Assembly: GCF_013449735.1 (NCBI RefSeq)
Contig: NZ_JACBNY010000002.1
Location: forward strand, 120,285-184,284
DNA: 64,000 nucleotides
Direction of reading: 5' to 3'
From: Pseudolactococcus laudensis
GTDB lineage: Bacteria; Bacillota; Bacilli; Lactobacillales; Streptococcaceae
Shown here: one piece after another, positions 9,609-17,257 of the stretch
Position numbering within the stretch: position 1 is the first letter of the stretch
Layout of the letters: each line of letters opens with the position of its first letter
Position numbers and translations under genes: made by a program
Notes under the pieces: generated by a model
The model's database searches: none
What the model saw: only the letters and a program-made list of their open reading frames with translations
Told to the model about the DNA's origin: nothing

Positions 9609-10561
9609 ATGCGAAAAAAGTATCCAATTTTCGTCATCATCTTATCAACTATCGTTACTTATCTCCCCTATTTTAAGAATACATTTGGGATAGATACAAG
9701 TACGATGATTATGGATCAACGACAAATGCTGGAAGGCTACTTATCGCAGGGGTTATCTATGGTTTGGTTTATAAGCTTTCTGCTTTGATGATTCACTATT
9801 CAACATACGGTAATGAAACCTATATGATGTGGACGCAATTAGGAACAGTTGGCGGTTTACAAAAAGTTGGTGCAGTCGTCATTGCTATGCTCGCAATCGC
9901 CTATGCTGCGTTAGTCATATTGACAATACTGAGATATCGTGCAGGCGCTAAAATTGATGGTTTGTTGCTCGTGCTTTTACTGGGTTCAATATTAACTTTT
10001 AATATGGCCTTTGGCAATATAAAAGCAGCTCCGCGTGTTTATTTCGGTACATTTTCAGTTGTTTTTGCAGGGATTGTTTATAGCTTTGCTAAAAAAGGAA
10101 AAGAATTTAAATACCTTTCAGTAGCATTGACAATAGTATCAATGATTTTGACTTTTAGTCTATCTCAAAAAGCAAATGCGTCTTATGCAAATGATGTTGT
10201 GTTGATGCATGATGTTGTGGCGTTTGCGACTCAAAACAAAATTTTGACTCCTGCTGAAAAAGAAACAAACCTTGTATTTATTGGTCAGTCTCAAGTTGGG
10301 AATCAAGGTATTATTCATAAGCTGCAAGATATTTTTATCACCGGAGCAACACGAACCACGTTTTTCCAATTTGACCCACCACTAACGAGTGTGAGGCCTT
10401 ATGATTTCTTGAAGATTCATGGTCATGATTTTAAAATACCTGACCAAGAACTGAGAGCAAAGGCTGCAGTAATGTATAGCGAATTACCCGATTATCCCAA
10501 TCATCAGTCTATGACATTCGAGACAGAGACAAAAACAATTATTGTCAAACTTTCAAATTAA
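9609..10561 (+). pseudogene. Decayed GtrII-like membrane glucosyltransferase
   Basis: The first frame starts at the ATG behind AAAGGAA and encodes MRKKYPIFVIIL..., then TYLPYFKNTFGIDT..MI, the N-terminal pattern of GtrII-family membrane proteins. It goes out of frame near 9765 and stops at 9788. The continuation, in another frame, runs from about 9766 to 10561 with three to four membrane segments and a soluble tail. Together they give about 315 residues, well under the roughly 500 usual for the family, so an internal deletion as well as a frameshift is likely. Intact relatives glucosylate cell-surface polymers using a lipid-linked donor. Loss of function is inferred. Confidence 0.6.
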
Positions 10562-10609
10562 ATAGCTAATATGGCTCTCTGTTTTTTAAGCTTATATCAG
10601 CAATTTTAG

Positions 10610-10658
10610 AGAACCTGTAAGTTTCTAGAATAGAAATCGTTCACAGGTTCTTTTTTTT
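10610..10658 (+). terminator. Intrinsic terminator after the GtrII remnant
   Basis: AGAACCTGT (10610-10618) pairs with ACAGGTTCT (10643-10651), followed by a run of T. The T tract abuts the promoter of the next gene. Confidence 0.85.
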
Positions 10659-10666
10659 GATATAAT
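10658..10666 (+). promoter_or_regulatory. Extended -10 promoter placed for leaderless start
   Basis: TGATATAAT ends 6 nt before the ATG at 10673, and no ribosome binding site is present. A start point 7 nt after the -10 box would be the A of the start codon. Confidence 0.6.
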
Positions 10667-10672
10667 GAGACT

Positions 10673-12028
10673 ATGACCACTCAAGAAAATGTGCTAAAAA
10701 TCTTACATTTGAATGATTTGCACTCTCATTTTGAAAATTATCCGAAAATCAAACGCTTTTTTGCTGACAAATCAGTGGGGTATTCGGATGTTTTACGGTT
10801 TGACATTGGGGATAATGTTGACCGCTCACATGCCCTTAGTGAGGCAACGCTAGGTCAGGCTAACGTTGAGCTGATGAACGCGTTAGATTTGACTGCAGCA
10901 ACGATTGGTAACAATGAGGGCTTAGGCTTGCCCAAAGAAAAGTTGGATAAACTTTATGCGAATGCCAACTTTGATGTTGTCTTGGCTAATCTGAAAGATA
11001 AAGGTAAACAGCCAAGTTGGGCAGTCGAGAAAAAACGTGTCACGACATCATTTGGCATGACGATTGATATTTTTGGACTGACGGCACCCTATCCTCTAGC
11101 CTATCCTCAAATGGGCTGGGATATCTTGGAGCCAGAGTCTGTATTAGCTCAGCAATTGCTTGAATCAGATGCTGACTTTACGATTCTACTGAGCCATTTA
11201 GGCTGGCGCTTTGATGAGCAAGCCGCGATGACCTTCGACAATCTCAACTTAATCTTAGGCGCGCACACGCATCATTTATATGAATATGGTAAATATATGA
11301 ATAATACAATGCTTGCGGCCGCTGGCCGCTATGGCGAATACGTAGGTGAGGTGACGCTGAGATTCGATGACGACTTTCAATGTATCCAGTCTGAGATTAT
11401 GGCTGAGGATGTGCGTCATTTGGTAGCATTGCCAGGAGATAAAGAGTGGATTCAGCACCAAGCCAACCAAGGGCATGAGATACTTCAAGACTGTCAAGTA
11501 GCGGAGTTATCTCAATCGTTTACAAATCGTTTGCCAGAATATGAGGCAACACAATTTGTTGCAGGGCTTATGGGTGAGTATTATCAAGTACCAGCGGTGG
11601 TACTTAATAGTGGTATGATTGTTGAAGAGATTCCGCAGCATCTTACTCTGGATGATTTGCATGACATCTTGCCGCATAGTATCCGTATGGTCAAATTTAC
11701 CGTAACGGGGCTTGAACTTTTAAGCATCATGCGAGAATTATATGATGTCGGTAATTATCTGAAAACCCAACGCATCGTCGGTATGGGCTTTCGTGGCAAA
11801 CAGTTTGGTGATATCGTGACACAAGGTTTAGATAATCAAAATGATGAACTTATCTATCAAGGTAGTCCAGTTATCGCGACTCAAACCTATGTTGTCTTGA
11901 TGCCAGACCAGTATTTATTTGCCTCGTATTTTCCGATTTTGAAAAGTTCGGGCAGCGCTGAGATTCAATTTCCAAGATTTATGCGAGAAATTGTTGCAGA
12001 TGATTTAGCAAATCGTGATAACTCTTGA
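10673..12028 (+). CDS. YunD-like metallophosphoesterase / 5'-nucleotidase
   Basis: This 451-aa protein has the calcineurin-like metal-binding motifs in order: HLNDLHSH near the N-terminus, FDIGDNVD, GNNEGL (the usual GNHE has Asn here), LLSHLGW and GAHTHH. A 5'-nucleotidase C-terminal domain follows. It has no signal peptide, so it is probably cytoplasmic, like B. subtilis YunD, and would hydrolyse nucleotides or UDP-sugars. yutD follows 51 bp downstream, as in many relatives. The start has no binding site, and a -10 box sits 6 nt before it, suggesting a leaderless mRNA. Confidence 0.85.
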   Translation: MTTQENVLKILHLNDLHSHFENYPKIKRFFADKSVGYSDVLRFDIGDNVDRSHALSEATLGQANVELMNALDLTAATIGNNEGLGLPKEKLDKLYANANFDVVLANLKDKGKQPSWAVEKKRVTTSFGMTIDIFGLTAPYPLAYPQMGWDILEPESVLAQQLLESDADFTILLSHLGWRFDEQAAMTFDNLNLILGAHTHHLYEYGKYMNNTMLAAAGRYGEYVGEVTLRFDDDFQCIQSEIMAEDVRHLVALPGDKEWIQHQANQGHEILQDCQVAELSQSFTNRLPEYEATQFVAGLMGEYYQVPAVVLNSGMIVEEIPQHLTLDDLHDILPHSIRMVKFTVTGLELLSIMRELYDVGNYLKTQRIVGMGFRGKQFGDIVTQGLDNQNDELIYQGSPVIATQTYVVLMPDQYLFASYFPILKSSGSAEIQFPRFMREIVADDLANRDNS

Positions 12029-12079
12029 GTTAACTGAGTACAATCCAAAAGGAACAGAAACCCAAAAGAAAGAAATAGT

Positions 12080-12829
12080 ATGGCAAAAGTAATTCCAGAA
12101 GAAGAAAAAAATTATAATAAATTCCCAGGTGAGCATGTCATTGTTCTTGATGATGTGGTCACGATTGGTGATAAGGTGTTTCACTTGATTTACAATCATC
12201 GCGAAGGCTTTAATCAAGAGAAACTTGAGCAACGCTATTCGGATATTTTCGCGAAATACGATTACCTTGTAGGTGATTGGGGACATGAGCAATTGCGTTT
12301 GAAAGGTTTTTTTTCAAGTTCTCGTAAGAAGATGCCAGATGAGTTGAAGATTTCTCATTTGGAAGATTATATCAAAGAATATATGAATTTCGGGGCTGCT
12401 TTTTTCGTGTTGAAACGGATGAGGAGCAAAGATATGAAGCGTGACGAGGCTTTTGTAGATGAAAAAGTCTATGAAGTGACAACACCTGTCGCAGTATCTA
12501 GGGTTTCGAAGAAAGATACTAAAAAAGAAGTTAAAAAAGAAGTTAGAAGAGAAGTTAGAAAAGAAGTTAGAAGAGAAGTTAGAAAAGACGTTAAAAAAGA
12601 CGGCAATAGAGACTTCTCTTTAGATGCTAAAACTCCTAATAAAAAAGGAGATAATAGCGGGTCATCTAAGTTTTCTAGAAAACGTCAGCCAAGCAAGACG
12701 GCATTTGTCAAAAAAGAAAAATCAGTCAAGCAGCAAGCGCCGATTATCAAGCCAGAGCCCTCTCAAAAGCCACATCAATCAGAAAGTAGTAAACGTCCGG
12801 CCTTCGTTGTGAGAACTCGGAAAAAATAA
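12080..12829 (+). CDS. yutD: YutD family protein with long basic tail
   Basis: Residues 1 to about 120 match the YutD (DUF1027) family: FPGEHVIVLDD, YDYLVGDWGHEQLRLKGF and EDYIKEYMNFGAAFFVLKR. B. subtilis YutD is only about 100 residues, whereas this protein has 249. The extra half is Lys/Arg/Glu-rich, with a repeated KEVRREVR unit (about residues 148-175) that should form a charged helix or bind nucleic acid. The function is not established, although the family is widely conserved next to rlmN, as here. The binding site is weak (AAGAAAG). Confidence 0.8.
   Translation: MAKVIPEEEKNYNKFPGEHVIVLDDVVTIGDKVFHLIYNHREGFNQEKLEQRYSDIFAKYDYLVGDWGHEQLRLKGFFSSSRKKMPDELKISHLEDYIKEYMNFGAAFFVLKRMRSKDMKRDEAFVDEKVYEVTTPVAVSRVSKKDTKKEVKKEVRREVRKEVRREVRKDVKKDGNRDFSLDAKTPNKKGDNSGSSKFSRKRQPSKTAFVKKEKSVKQQAPIIKPEPSQKPHQSESSKRPAFVVRTRKK
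12521..12600 (+). repeat. 12-bp coding microrepeat in the yutD tail
   Basis: About six imperfect copies of a 12-bp unit (consensus AAAGAAGTTAGA) encode alternating KEVR and REVR tetrapeptides. The tract is prone to slippage in whole-codon steps, so length may vary between strains. Confidence 0.85.
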
Positions 12830-12893
12830 GCGCAGAGTTACCAGCCTAGTTGTTTTGCTCATTACTTAAAAGCTAACAAATAGAGTTAATTCT

Positions 12894-12922
12894 TTGACAG
12901 TCTGAAACTATTGTTATAAAAT
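12894..12922 (+). promoter_or_regulatory. Sigma-A promoter of the GlsB-like gene
   Basis: TTGACA (12894-12899) and TAAAAT (12917-12922) are 17 bp apart. The 5' untranslated region would be about 195 nt and contains a hairpin with arms at 12998-13013 and 13017-13033. Confidence 0.6.
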
Positions 12923-12997
12923 GAAGATGTCGACAGATATTATAATTTTTTACATTATTTAATCGAGTTACGGCTCCTTGGTGTTAGGAAAATAGAT

Positions 12998-13033
12998 AAA
13001 AGGACGCACGAACGTTGTTCGTTTACGTCTTTT
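12998..13033 (+). other. Stem-loop with T-rich 3' side in the leader of the GlsB-like gene
   Basis: AAAAGGACG..ACGAAC pairs with GTTCGT..CGTCTTTT around a GTT loop. It looks like a weak terminator or attenuator between the promoter at 12894 and the gene at 13124. It could instead end yutD transcription. Confidence 0.45.
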
Positions 13034-13123
13034 CCTAATTCACTCCTGCGATTACTCGTCGCGGAAAAGAATTCTACACACCAAAGCAGTCGCCTCAACA
13101 TCTTAACTAAGGAGGAGTTAGCT

Positions 13124-13366
13124 ATGGGTTGGATTTGGTCTCTTATTGTTGGTGCAATTATCGGTATTATTGCTGGTGGTATCACTAAAAAAGGTGAATC
13201 GATGGGATGGATTGCGAATATTATCGCTGGTCTAGTTGGTTCTAGTATTGGTCAAGCGATTTTTGGTCATTGGGGTCCTAGCTTAGCTGGGATGGCTTTG
13301 ATTCCATCAGTGCTTGGTGCAGTCATTTTAGTCGCAGTTGTCTCATTCTTCATTAGTAATAAATAA
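13124..13366 (+). CDS. GlsB/YeaQ/YmgE family stress membrane protein
   Basis: This 80-aa, very hydrophobic and glycine-rich protein has three membrane segments and the family pattern MGWIWSLIVGAIIGIIAG.. with GWIANIIAGLVGSSIG. It belongs to the transglycosylase-associated group, which is often induced by general stress and encoded near Asp23/Gls24 genes. The exact role is unknown. A strong AAGGAGGAG lies 6 nt before the ATG. It has its own promoter and terminator and interrupts the usual yutD-rlmN adjacency. Confidence 0.85.
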   Translation: MGWIWSLIVGAIIGIIAGGITKKGESMGWIANIIAGLVGSSIGQAIFGHWGPSLAGMALIPSVLGAVILVAVVSFFISNK

Positions 13367-13427
13367 AGTTTACAAGTTTGATTTATTCGTGAGACGCGAA
13401 AGCGTTACAGCAGTATTTATACACATC

Positions 13428-13484
13428 AAACAGTATGTCCGCTAGGAAGTTACTTCTCTAACGGCCATACTGTTTTGTTTTTTC
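13428..13484 (+). terminator. Strong terminator after the GlsB-like gene
   Basis: AAACAGTATG (13428) and CATACTGTTT (13466) form the outer stem, an imperfect CCGCTAG..CTAACGG pairing continues inside, and T-rich sequence follows. Confidence 0.8.
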
Positions 13485-13541
13485 TGTTGACGATTGAGCC
13501 TTGCTAGTCCTAGAATATTTTGCCATAAAGTTTTCAAAACA

Positions 13542-13550
13542 TGTTATACT
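13542..13550 (+). promoter_or_regulatory. Extended -10 promoter of rlmN
   Basis: TGTTATACT ends 6 nt before the rlmN ATG, and no ribosome binding site precedes that ATG. It has the same geometry as five other genes in the window. Confidence 0.6.
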
Positions 13551-13556
13551 AGTAGC

Positions 13557-14708
13557 ATGACTAAAACTATCCAAAATGACATAACAAAACCATCTATCTA
13601 CAATTTAACGCGTGACCAGCTAATCAGTTGGGCGGTAGAGAATGGTGCTAAAAAATTTCGCGCGACACAAATTTGGGACTGGCTTTATAAGAAAAGAGTC
13701 CAATCTTTTGATGAGATGACTAATATTGCCAAGGATTTTATCGAAATTCTTAAAGACAATTTTGTCCTCAATCCTTTGAAACAACGCTTGGTTCAAGAGG
13801 CTAAAGACGGTACAGTTAAATATTTGTTTGAACTACCTGATGGTATGCTAGTTGAAACGGTGCTCATGCGTCAGCGCTATGGCTTATCTGTCTGCGTGAC
13901 GACTCAGGTTGGTTGTAATATCGGCTGTACGTTTTGTGCATCAGGTCTAATTAAGAAACAACGCGACTTAACCGCAGGCGAAATCACAGCGCAAATCATG
14001 CTCGTTCAAAAATACTTTGATGAACGTGGCTTAGAAGAACGTGTCAGTCACGTGGTGGTCATGGGAATTGGCGAGCCTTTTGATAACTATGACAATGTTA
14101 TCAACTTTATTAAAACGATTAACGATGATAATGGTCTAGCTATTGGCGCCCGTCATATCACGGTTTCAACTTCTGGATTGGCGCCTAAAATCCGTGAATT
14201 TGCTGAGACAGGTCTCCAAATTAACTTGGCAATTTCACTTCATGCGCCAAACAATGATGTCAGAACTAGCATCATGCGGATTAACCGTCAATTTCCAATC
14301 GAAAAATTATTTGAAGCCATTGACTACTACATTGAAGTCACTAATCGTCGCGTCACATTTGAATATATCATGCTTAGTGGGGTCAATGACCGTCCAGAGC
14401 ATGCGCGTGAGTTGGTTGCACTTTTGAAGGACAAGAAGAAATTAGTCTATGTCAACTTGATTCCTTATAATCCAGTGAGCGAACATGACCAATACAGCCG
14501 TTCTTCAAAAGATGATGTGCTCAAGTTTTATGATATTCTTAAAAAAGGTGGCATTAATTGTGTCATCCGTCAAGAACACGGCACGGACATTGATGCTGCT
14601 TGTGGTCAACTTCGTAGTAAGACTATGAAATCGGATAAAAAGAAGACACAGCCAGACACGAAAGCATTCGATGCTGTAACTGTTGGTTTTGAGACAAAAA
14701 TTAAGTAA
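13557..14708 (+). CDS. rlmN: Dual-specificity 23S rRNA/tRNA adenine-C2 methyltransferase RlmN
   Basis: This 383-aa radical SAM enzyme methylates C2 of A2503 in 23S rRNA and of A37 in some tRNAs. The radical SAM motif is [12 protein letters not shown], whose three Cys bind the 4Fe-4S cluster. An N-terminal helical domain ([13 protein letters not shown]) and C-terminal [16 protein letters not shown] with the second catalytic Cys are present. The ATG at 13557 is preferred over the frame start at 13494 because the family starts there and a -10 box lies just upstream. The tail beyond ACGQL is longer than in many homologues. Confidence 0.95.
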   Translation: MTKTIQNDITKPSIYNLTRDQLISWAVENGAKKFRATQIWDWLYKKRVQSFDEMTNIAKDFIEILKDNFVLNPLKQRLVQEAKDGTVKYLFELPDGMLVETVLMRQRYGLSVCVTTQVGCNIGCTFCASGLIKKQRDLTAGEITAQIMLVQKYFDERGLEERVSHVVVMGIGEPFDNYDNVINFIKTINDDNGLAIGARHITVSTSGLAPKIREFAETGLQINLAISLHAPNNDVRTSIMRINRQFPIEKLFEAIDYYIEVTNRRVTFEYIMLSGVNDRPEHARELVALLKDKKKLVYVNLIPYNPVSEHDQYSRSSKDDVLKFYDILKKGGINCVIRQEHGTDIDAACGQLRSKTMKSDKKKTQPDTKAFDAVTVGFETKIK

Positions 14709-14726
14709 AGAGAAGGAGATAGAAAA

Positions 14727-14915
14727 TTGAAAAATTATTTTAAAAAATTCTATCAGAGCTTTTCTATGCTAGCGATGATTTGGGTGATTGTGACAGCTGT
14801 TACGGGTAGAAATATCACACGCTTATCAGCTCTTGCGGTTATTATTGCCGCTTTAATTATAGCTGTTATACCAGAAGAATGGTTTGACAAAATCATCAAC
14901 GCCATTCATAAATAA
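14727..14915 (+). CDS. Small two-segment membrane protein
   Basis: This 62-aa protein starts at TTG behind GAAGGAGATAG, 18 bp after rlmN. It has a basic N-terminus and two hydrophobic segments (about residues 14-27 and 33-49). I do not recognise the family. Close spacing suggests co-transcription with rlmN. Confidence 0.6.
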   Translation: MKNYFKKFYQSFSMLAMIWVIVTAVTGRNITRLSALAVIIAALIIAVIPEEWFDKIINAIHK

Positions 14916-14920
14916 CAAAG

Positions 14921-14949
14921 AAACGTCAGAGAGAACTCTGGCGTTTTAT
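14921..14949 (+). terminator. Terminator of rlmN unit, abutting the vanZ promoter
   Basis: AACGTCAGAG and CTCTGGCGTT pair around AGAA and are followed by TTTT. The 3' end meets the extended -10 at 14949-14957, leaving no separate -35 region. Confidence 0.75.
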
Positions 14950-14957
14950 GATACAAT
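14949..14957 (+). promoter_or_regulatory. Extended -10 promoter of the vanZ-family gene
   Basis: TGATACAAT ends 6 nt before the ATG at 14964, and no ribosome binding site is seen. Confidence 0.55.
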
Positions 14958-14963
14958 AACAGT

Positions 14964-15470
14964 ATGAAATTGTTTGATGAACAAGCCAACCTACAAGAAC
15001 CGTTTCAAAAAATTGTAAAAGGGCTTACAGTATGCTACACTATTGCTATCTGTCTGATGTGTTTTCTACCTCAGAGTATTTATCCAACCTTAAAAAGCGT
15101 GGAAACACCAGGCGTCCAACACTTCGGTCGCATCACAGCGATTCTGACACCGTTTAATACATTGGTACATTTCGGGAAAATCCCCAATCTGGTTGATCTT
15201 ATCTTTATCATCCTTCAAAATGTTGCCAATATCTTTCTGATATTTCCACTGGTATTTGCATTATGTTTACTGAAACCAAGTATCAGATACTTTAAAAAAG
15301 TGCTGCTTATTAGTTTTTTGATGAGCTTGTCCATTGAGACAACACAAGTCATCTTGGATTTATTGTTCAATTTTAATCGCGTTTTTGAAGTAGATGATTT
15401 AATCACTAACACCTTAGGTGGTGTGCTAGCTTATCTACTCTATCAACTTGTAAGGAGAGTTACAACCTAA
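14964..15470 (+). CDS. VanZ-family membrane protein
   Basis: This 168-aa protein has four hydrophobic segments and the VanZ pattern, with NTLVHFGKIPNLVDLIFIILQNVANIFLIFPL in the middle and ETTQVILDL..FEVDDLITNTLGG near the end. VanZ of enterococci gives low-level teicoplanin resistance, but chromosomal relatives have no proven role. It follows rlmN as in streptococci and overlaps the next start codon by 1 nt (TAATG), so translation is coupled. Confidence 0.85.
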   Translation: MKLFDEQANLQEPFQKIVKGLTVCYTIAICLMCFLPQSIYPTLKSVETPGVQHFGRITAILTPFNTLVHFGKIPNLVDLIFIILQNVANIFLIFPLVFALCLLKPSIRYFKKVLLISFLMSLSIETTQVILDLLFNFNRVFEVDDLITNTLGGVLAYLLYQLVRRVTT

Positions 15471-16078
15471 TGGAATTTTCAAAGCTAAATCAAAGTCGCC
15501 ATAAAGTCACACAGTTTGACGGTCGTAAAGTCACTGTTGATGAAGTCAAAGCGATTCTATCCGAAGCCGTTCTAGCACCTTCAGCTCACAACATCCAGCC
15601 TTGGCATTTTGTGATTGTCGATTCACAAGAGATGCGCTTGGCCCTATCCACAGCCATGCACGGCAAAAATGCCGTCCAAAACGAGGCAGCGGGTGCAACA
15701 TTAGTCGTTTTTTCAGATACAGATTTGCCAGAGCGTGTGCGTGATATGGTTGAAATCGGCGCTGATTTCTTGCCAGTTGACCACAAAGCTGATTTGTTAA
15801 TGAAATTACCAGGCATGTTCGAGAAATTTACAGCTAAACAGCTAGCAGAGTACTTGGCCCTCAACATCGGTCTCGTCTCTCAAAATATCGTGCTTGCGGC
15901 CAATAATAAGGGTCTTAAAACCAACATGATTCTTGGGTTCGACAAGGCTAAAGCCAAAGAAGTTTTAGCGATTGAGGACCGATTCCAGCCAGAACTTATC
16001 ATCACCATGGGCTATTCAGATGAGCAGGGCACAGCGTCTTATCGCTTGCCTGTTGACGATATCACAGACGTTTTATAA
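15470..16078 (+). CDS. Nitroreductase family oxidoreductase
   Basis: This 202-aa FMN-dependent enzyme has the N-terminal motif SRHKVTQFDGRKV and APSAHNIQPWHFVIV, which contacts FMN, and a C-terminal GYSDEQG. Such enzymes reduce nitro, quinone or enone compounds with NAD(P)H in the cytoplasm. The substrate cannot be told from sequence. Its start overlaps the vanZ stop by one base, with AAGGAGAG upstream. Confidence 0.88.
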   Translation: MEFSKLNQSRHKVTQFDGRKVTVDEVKAILSEAVLAPSAHNIQPWHFVIVDSQEMRLALSTAMHGKNAVQNEAAGATLVVFSDTDLPERVRDMVEIGADFLPVDHKADLLMKLPGMFEKFTAKQLAEYLALNIGLVSQNIVLAANNKGLKTNMILGFDKAKAKEVLAIEDRFQPELIITMGYSDEQGTASYRLPVDDITDVL

Positions 16079-16144
16079 AAGTGCGTTTTCTTGGTGCAAT
16101 GGTGGTGAACATCATGCATCAGTTGACAATTGAAGGGAGTTAAG

Positions 16145-16588
16145 ATGACCTATACATTTGAAAACAGTTCACCGGAAGTCATTTTTGATTATTTGCGAAA
16201 GGCGAAAACGGTAGCCGTCGTTGGCCTATCAAATCGAGAAGAGACCTCAAGTTTTATGGTAACGCAAGCCCTGCAAGCTGACGGCTATCGCATTTTTCCA
16301 GTCAATCCACGACTTGCCGGTCAGGAAATACTGGGCGAAAAAGTTTATAGTAGACTTCAAGATATTCCTGAACACATTGATATTGTAGATGTCTTTCGCC
16401 GCTCAGAATTTTTACCTGACGTTGCGCGTGACTTTATCGAAACAGATGCCGATGTTTTCTGGGCCCAACAAGGTCTACAAAACGAAGAAACTGAACAAAT
16501 TTTACGTGACAATGGTCGCAACCAAATCGTCATGGACCGTTGCATTAAAGTCGAGTATGCTTACAGTGGCTTAAGTCAAGAAAAATAG
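16145..16588 (+). CDS. CoA-binding protein (YccU-like)
   Basis: This 147-aa Rossmann-type protein carries AKTVAVVGLSNREETSS, a CoA-binding domain loop, then FPVNPRLAGQEILGEKVY and DVFRRSEF. The family is common and uncharacterised. The ATG at 16145 is chosen because GAAGGGAG lies 7 nt before it. A GC-rich terminator follows immediately. Confidence 0.85.
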   Translation: MTYTFENSSPEVIFDYLRKAKTVAVVGLSNREETSSFMVTQALQADGYRIFPVNPRLAGQEILGEKVYSRLQDIPEHIDIVDVFRRSEFLPDVARDFIETDADVFWAQQGLQNEETEQILRDNGRNQIVMDRCIKVEYAYSGLSQEK

Positions 16589-16593
16589 TAAAT

Positions 16594-16617
16594 AAAAAAG
16601 CCCGCGGGCTTTTTTTA
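16594..16617 (+). terminator. Bidirectional terminator
   Basis: The sequence AAAAAGCCCGCGGGCTTTTT is nearly a perfect palindrome with a tight turn. It serves the CoA-binding gene and, from the other strand, the convergent lipoprotein gene. Confidence 0.85.
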
Positions 16618-16623
16618 TTTATC

Positions 16624-17022
16624 TTAAAAACTTCCGAGGTAAAAGGCAACCGTATCCCCTTTTTTCAAATGAATATCTGCAGCACCTTTTTCGGCCATCT
16701 TACCGTTAACATCGAACATCCAGTACTTGTTAGCCGCTTGATCTTGAGCTTTACCATCAATCGACGTGATAAAGCCACTTTTTTCCTCAATCTTAAAATT
16801 CTCTTTAAGGGCATCAAGTAAAGTTTGGTCTTTAATAATCCTGATTTTTTTGGTTTCATCGACTTTTTTATCGTTTTCAAAATCTAGCGTAATGGTTGCA
16901 GTATCTTGAGAAACGGTGCTTTTCTTTGGTGATTCGGCTTGTTTACCACAGGCTGCTAAAGAAACAGCAAAACCGGTCGCCACTAAAACCGTCACGGTTT
17001 TCTTAAAAGTTAAAGTTGTCAT
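16624..17022 (-). CDS. DUF4430-type lipoprotein
   Basis: This 132-aa protein has a lipobox LAAC (lipidated Cys at about residue 25), so it should be anchored to the outer face of the membrane. The mature part resembles the DUF4430/transcobalamin-C-like fold (TLLDALKENFKIEEKSGFI.., NKYWMFDVNG, KKGDTVAFYLG). A role in ligand binding or uptake is possible, but no transporter is next to it. The binding site is AAGGAGAT, 10 nt before the start. Confidence 0.75.
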   Translation of the reverse strand: MTTLTFKKTVTVLVATGFAVSLAACGKQAESPKKSTVSQDTATITLDFENDKKVDETKKIRIIKDQTLLDALKENFKIEEKSGFITSIDGKAQDQAANKYWMFDVNGKMAEKGAADIHLKKGDTVAFYLGSF

Positions 17023-17046
17023 AGTAGTCAGATCTCCTTATTTAAT

Positions 17047-17075
17047 ATTGTACTATGTTTTGGGAATGATAGCAA
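17047..17075 (-). promoter_or_regulatory. Promoter of the DUF4430 lipoprotein gene
   Basis: On the minus strand TTGCTA and TACAAT are separated by 17 bp, about 25 nt before the start codon. Confidence 0.55.
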
Positions 17076-17108
17076 AAAAATATATTTAGAGGCCTGCTAG
17101 AACAATAG

Positions 17109-17247
17109 TTGTTTCGAATTAAGTCGAAACAACTTAGTAATTTATTTTTTATTCGAATTAATTTGAATAAAGTGAATAAAATTTATTTACTTTCGAGTTA
17201 ATTTGATTTATGATAGAGATGTAAGATGAAAATCGAATTAATTTGAA
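17109..17247 (+). repeat. Four phased operator-like repeats before the DUF4143 ATPase gene
   Basis: Copies of a 16-bp near-palindrome (consensus TTCGAATTAATTTGAA) start at 17113, 17152, 17192 and 17232, at spacings of 39, 40 and 40 bp. The first is embedded in a perfect 10-bp inverted repeat (GTTGTTTCGA..TCGAAACAAC, 17109-17133). The third fills the spacer of a candidate promoter, and the fourth touches the ribosome binding site. This looks like a cooperative repressor array. Confidence 0.8.
17186..17214 (+). promoter_or_regulatory. Candidate promoter of the DUF4143 ATPase
   Basis: TTTACT (17186-17191) and TATGAT (17209-17214) are 17 bp apart. The third repeat occupies 17192-17207 exactly between them, so a bound protein would exclude RNA polymerase. 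Confidence 0.5.
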
Positions 17248-17257
17248 AGAGGTTGTC

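Noticed and set aside
17109..17247. CRISPR-like spacing of repeats
   Set aside because: Only four 16-bp repeats with AT-rich spacers, no Cas genes, and one copy within a promoter; an operator array fits better.
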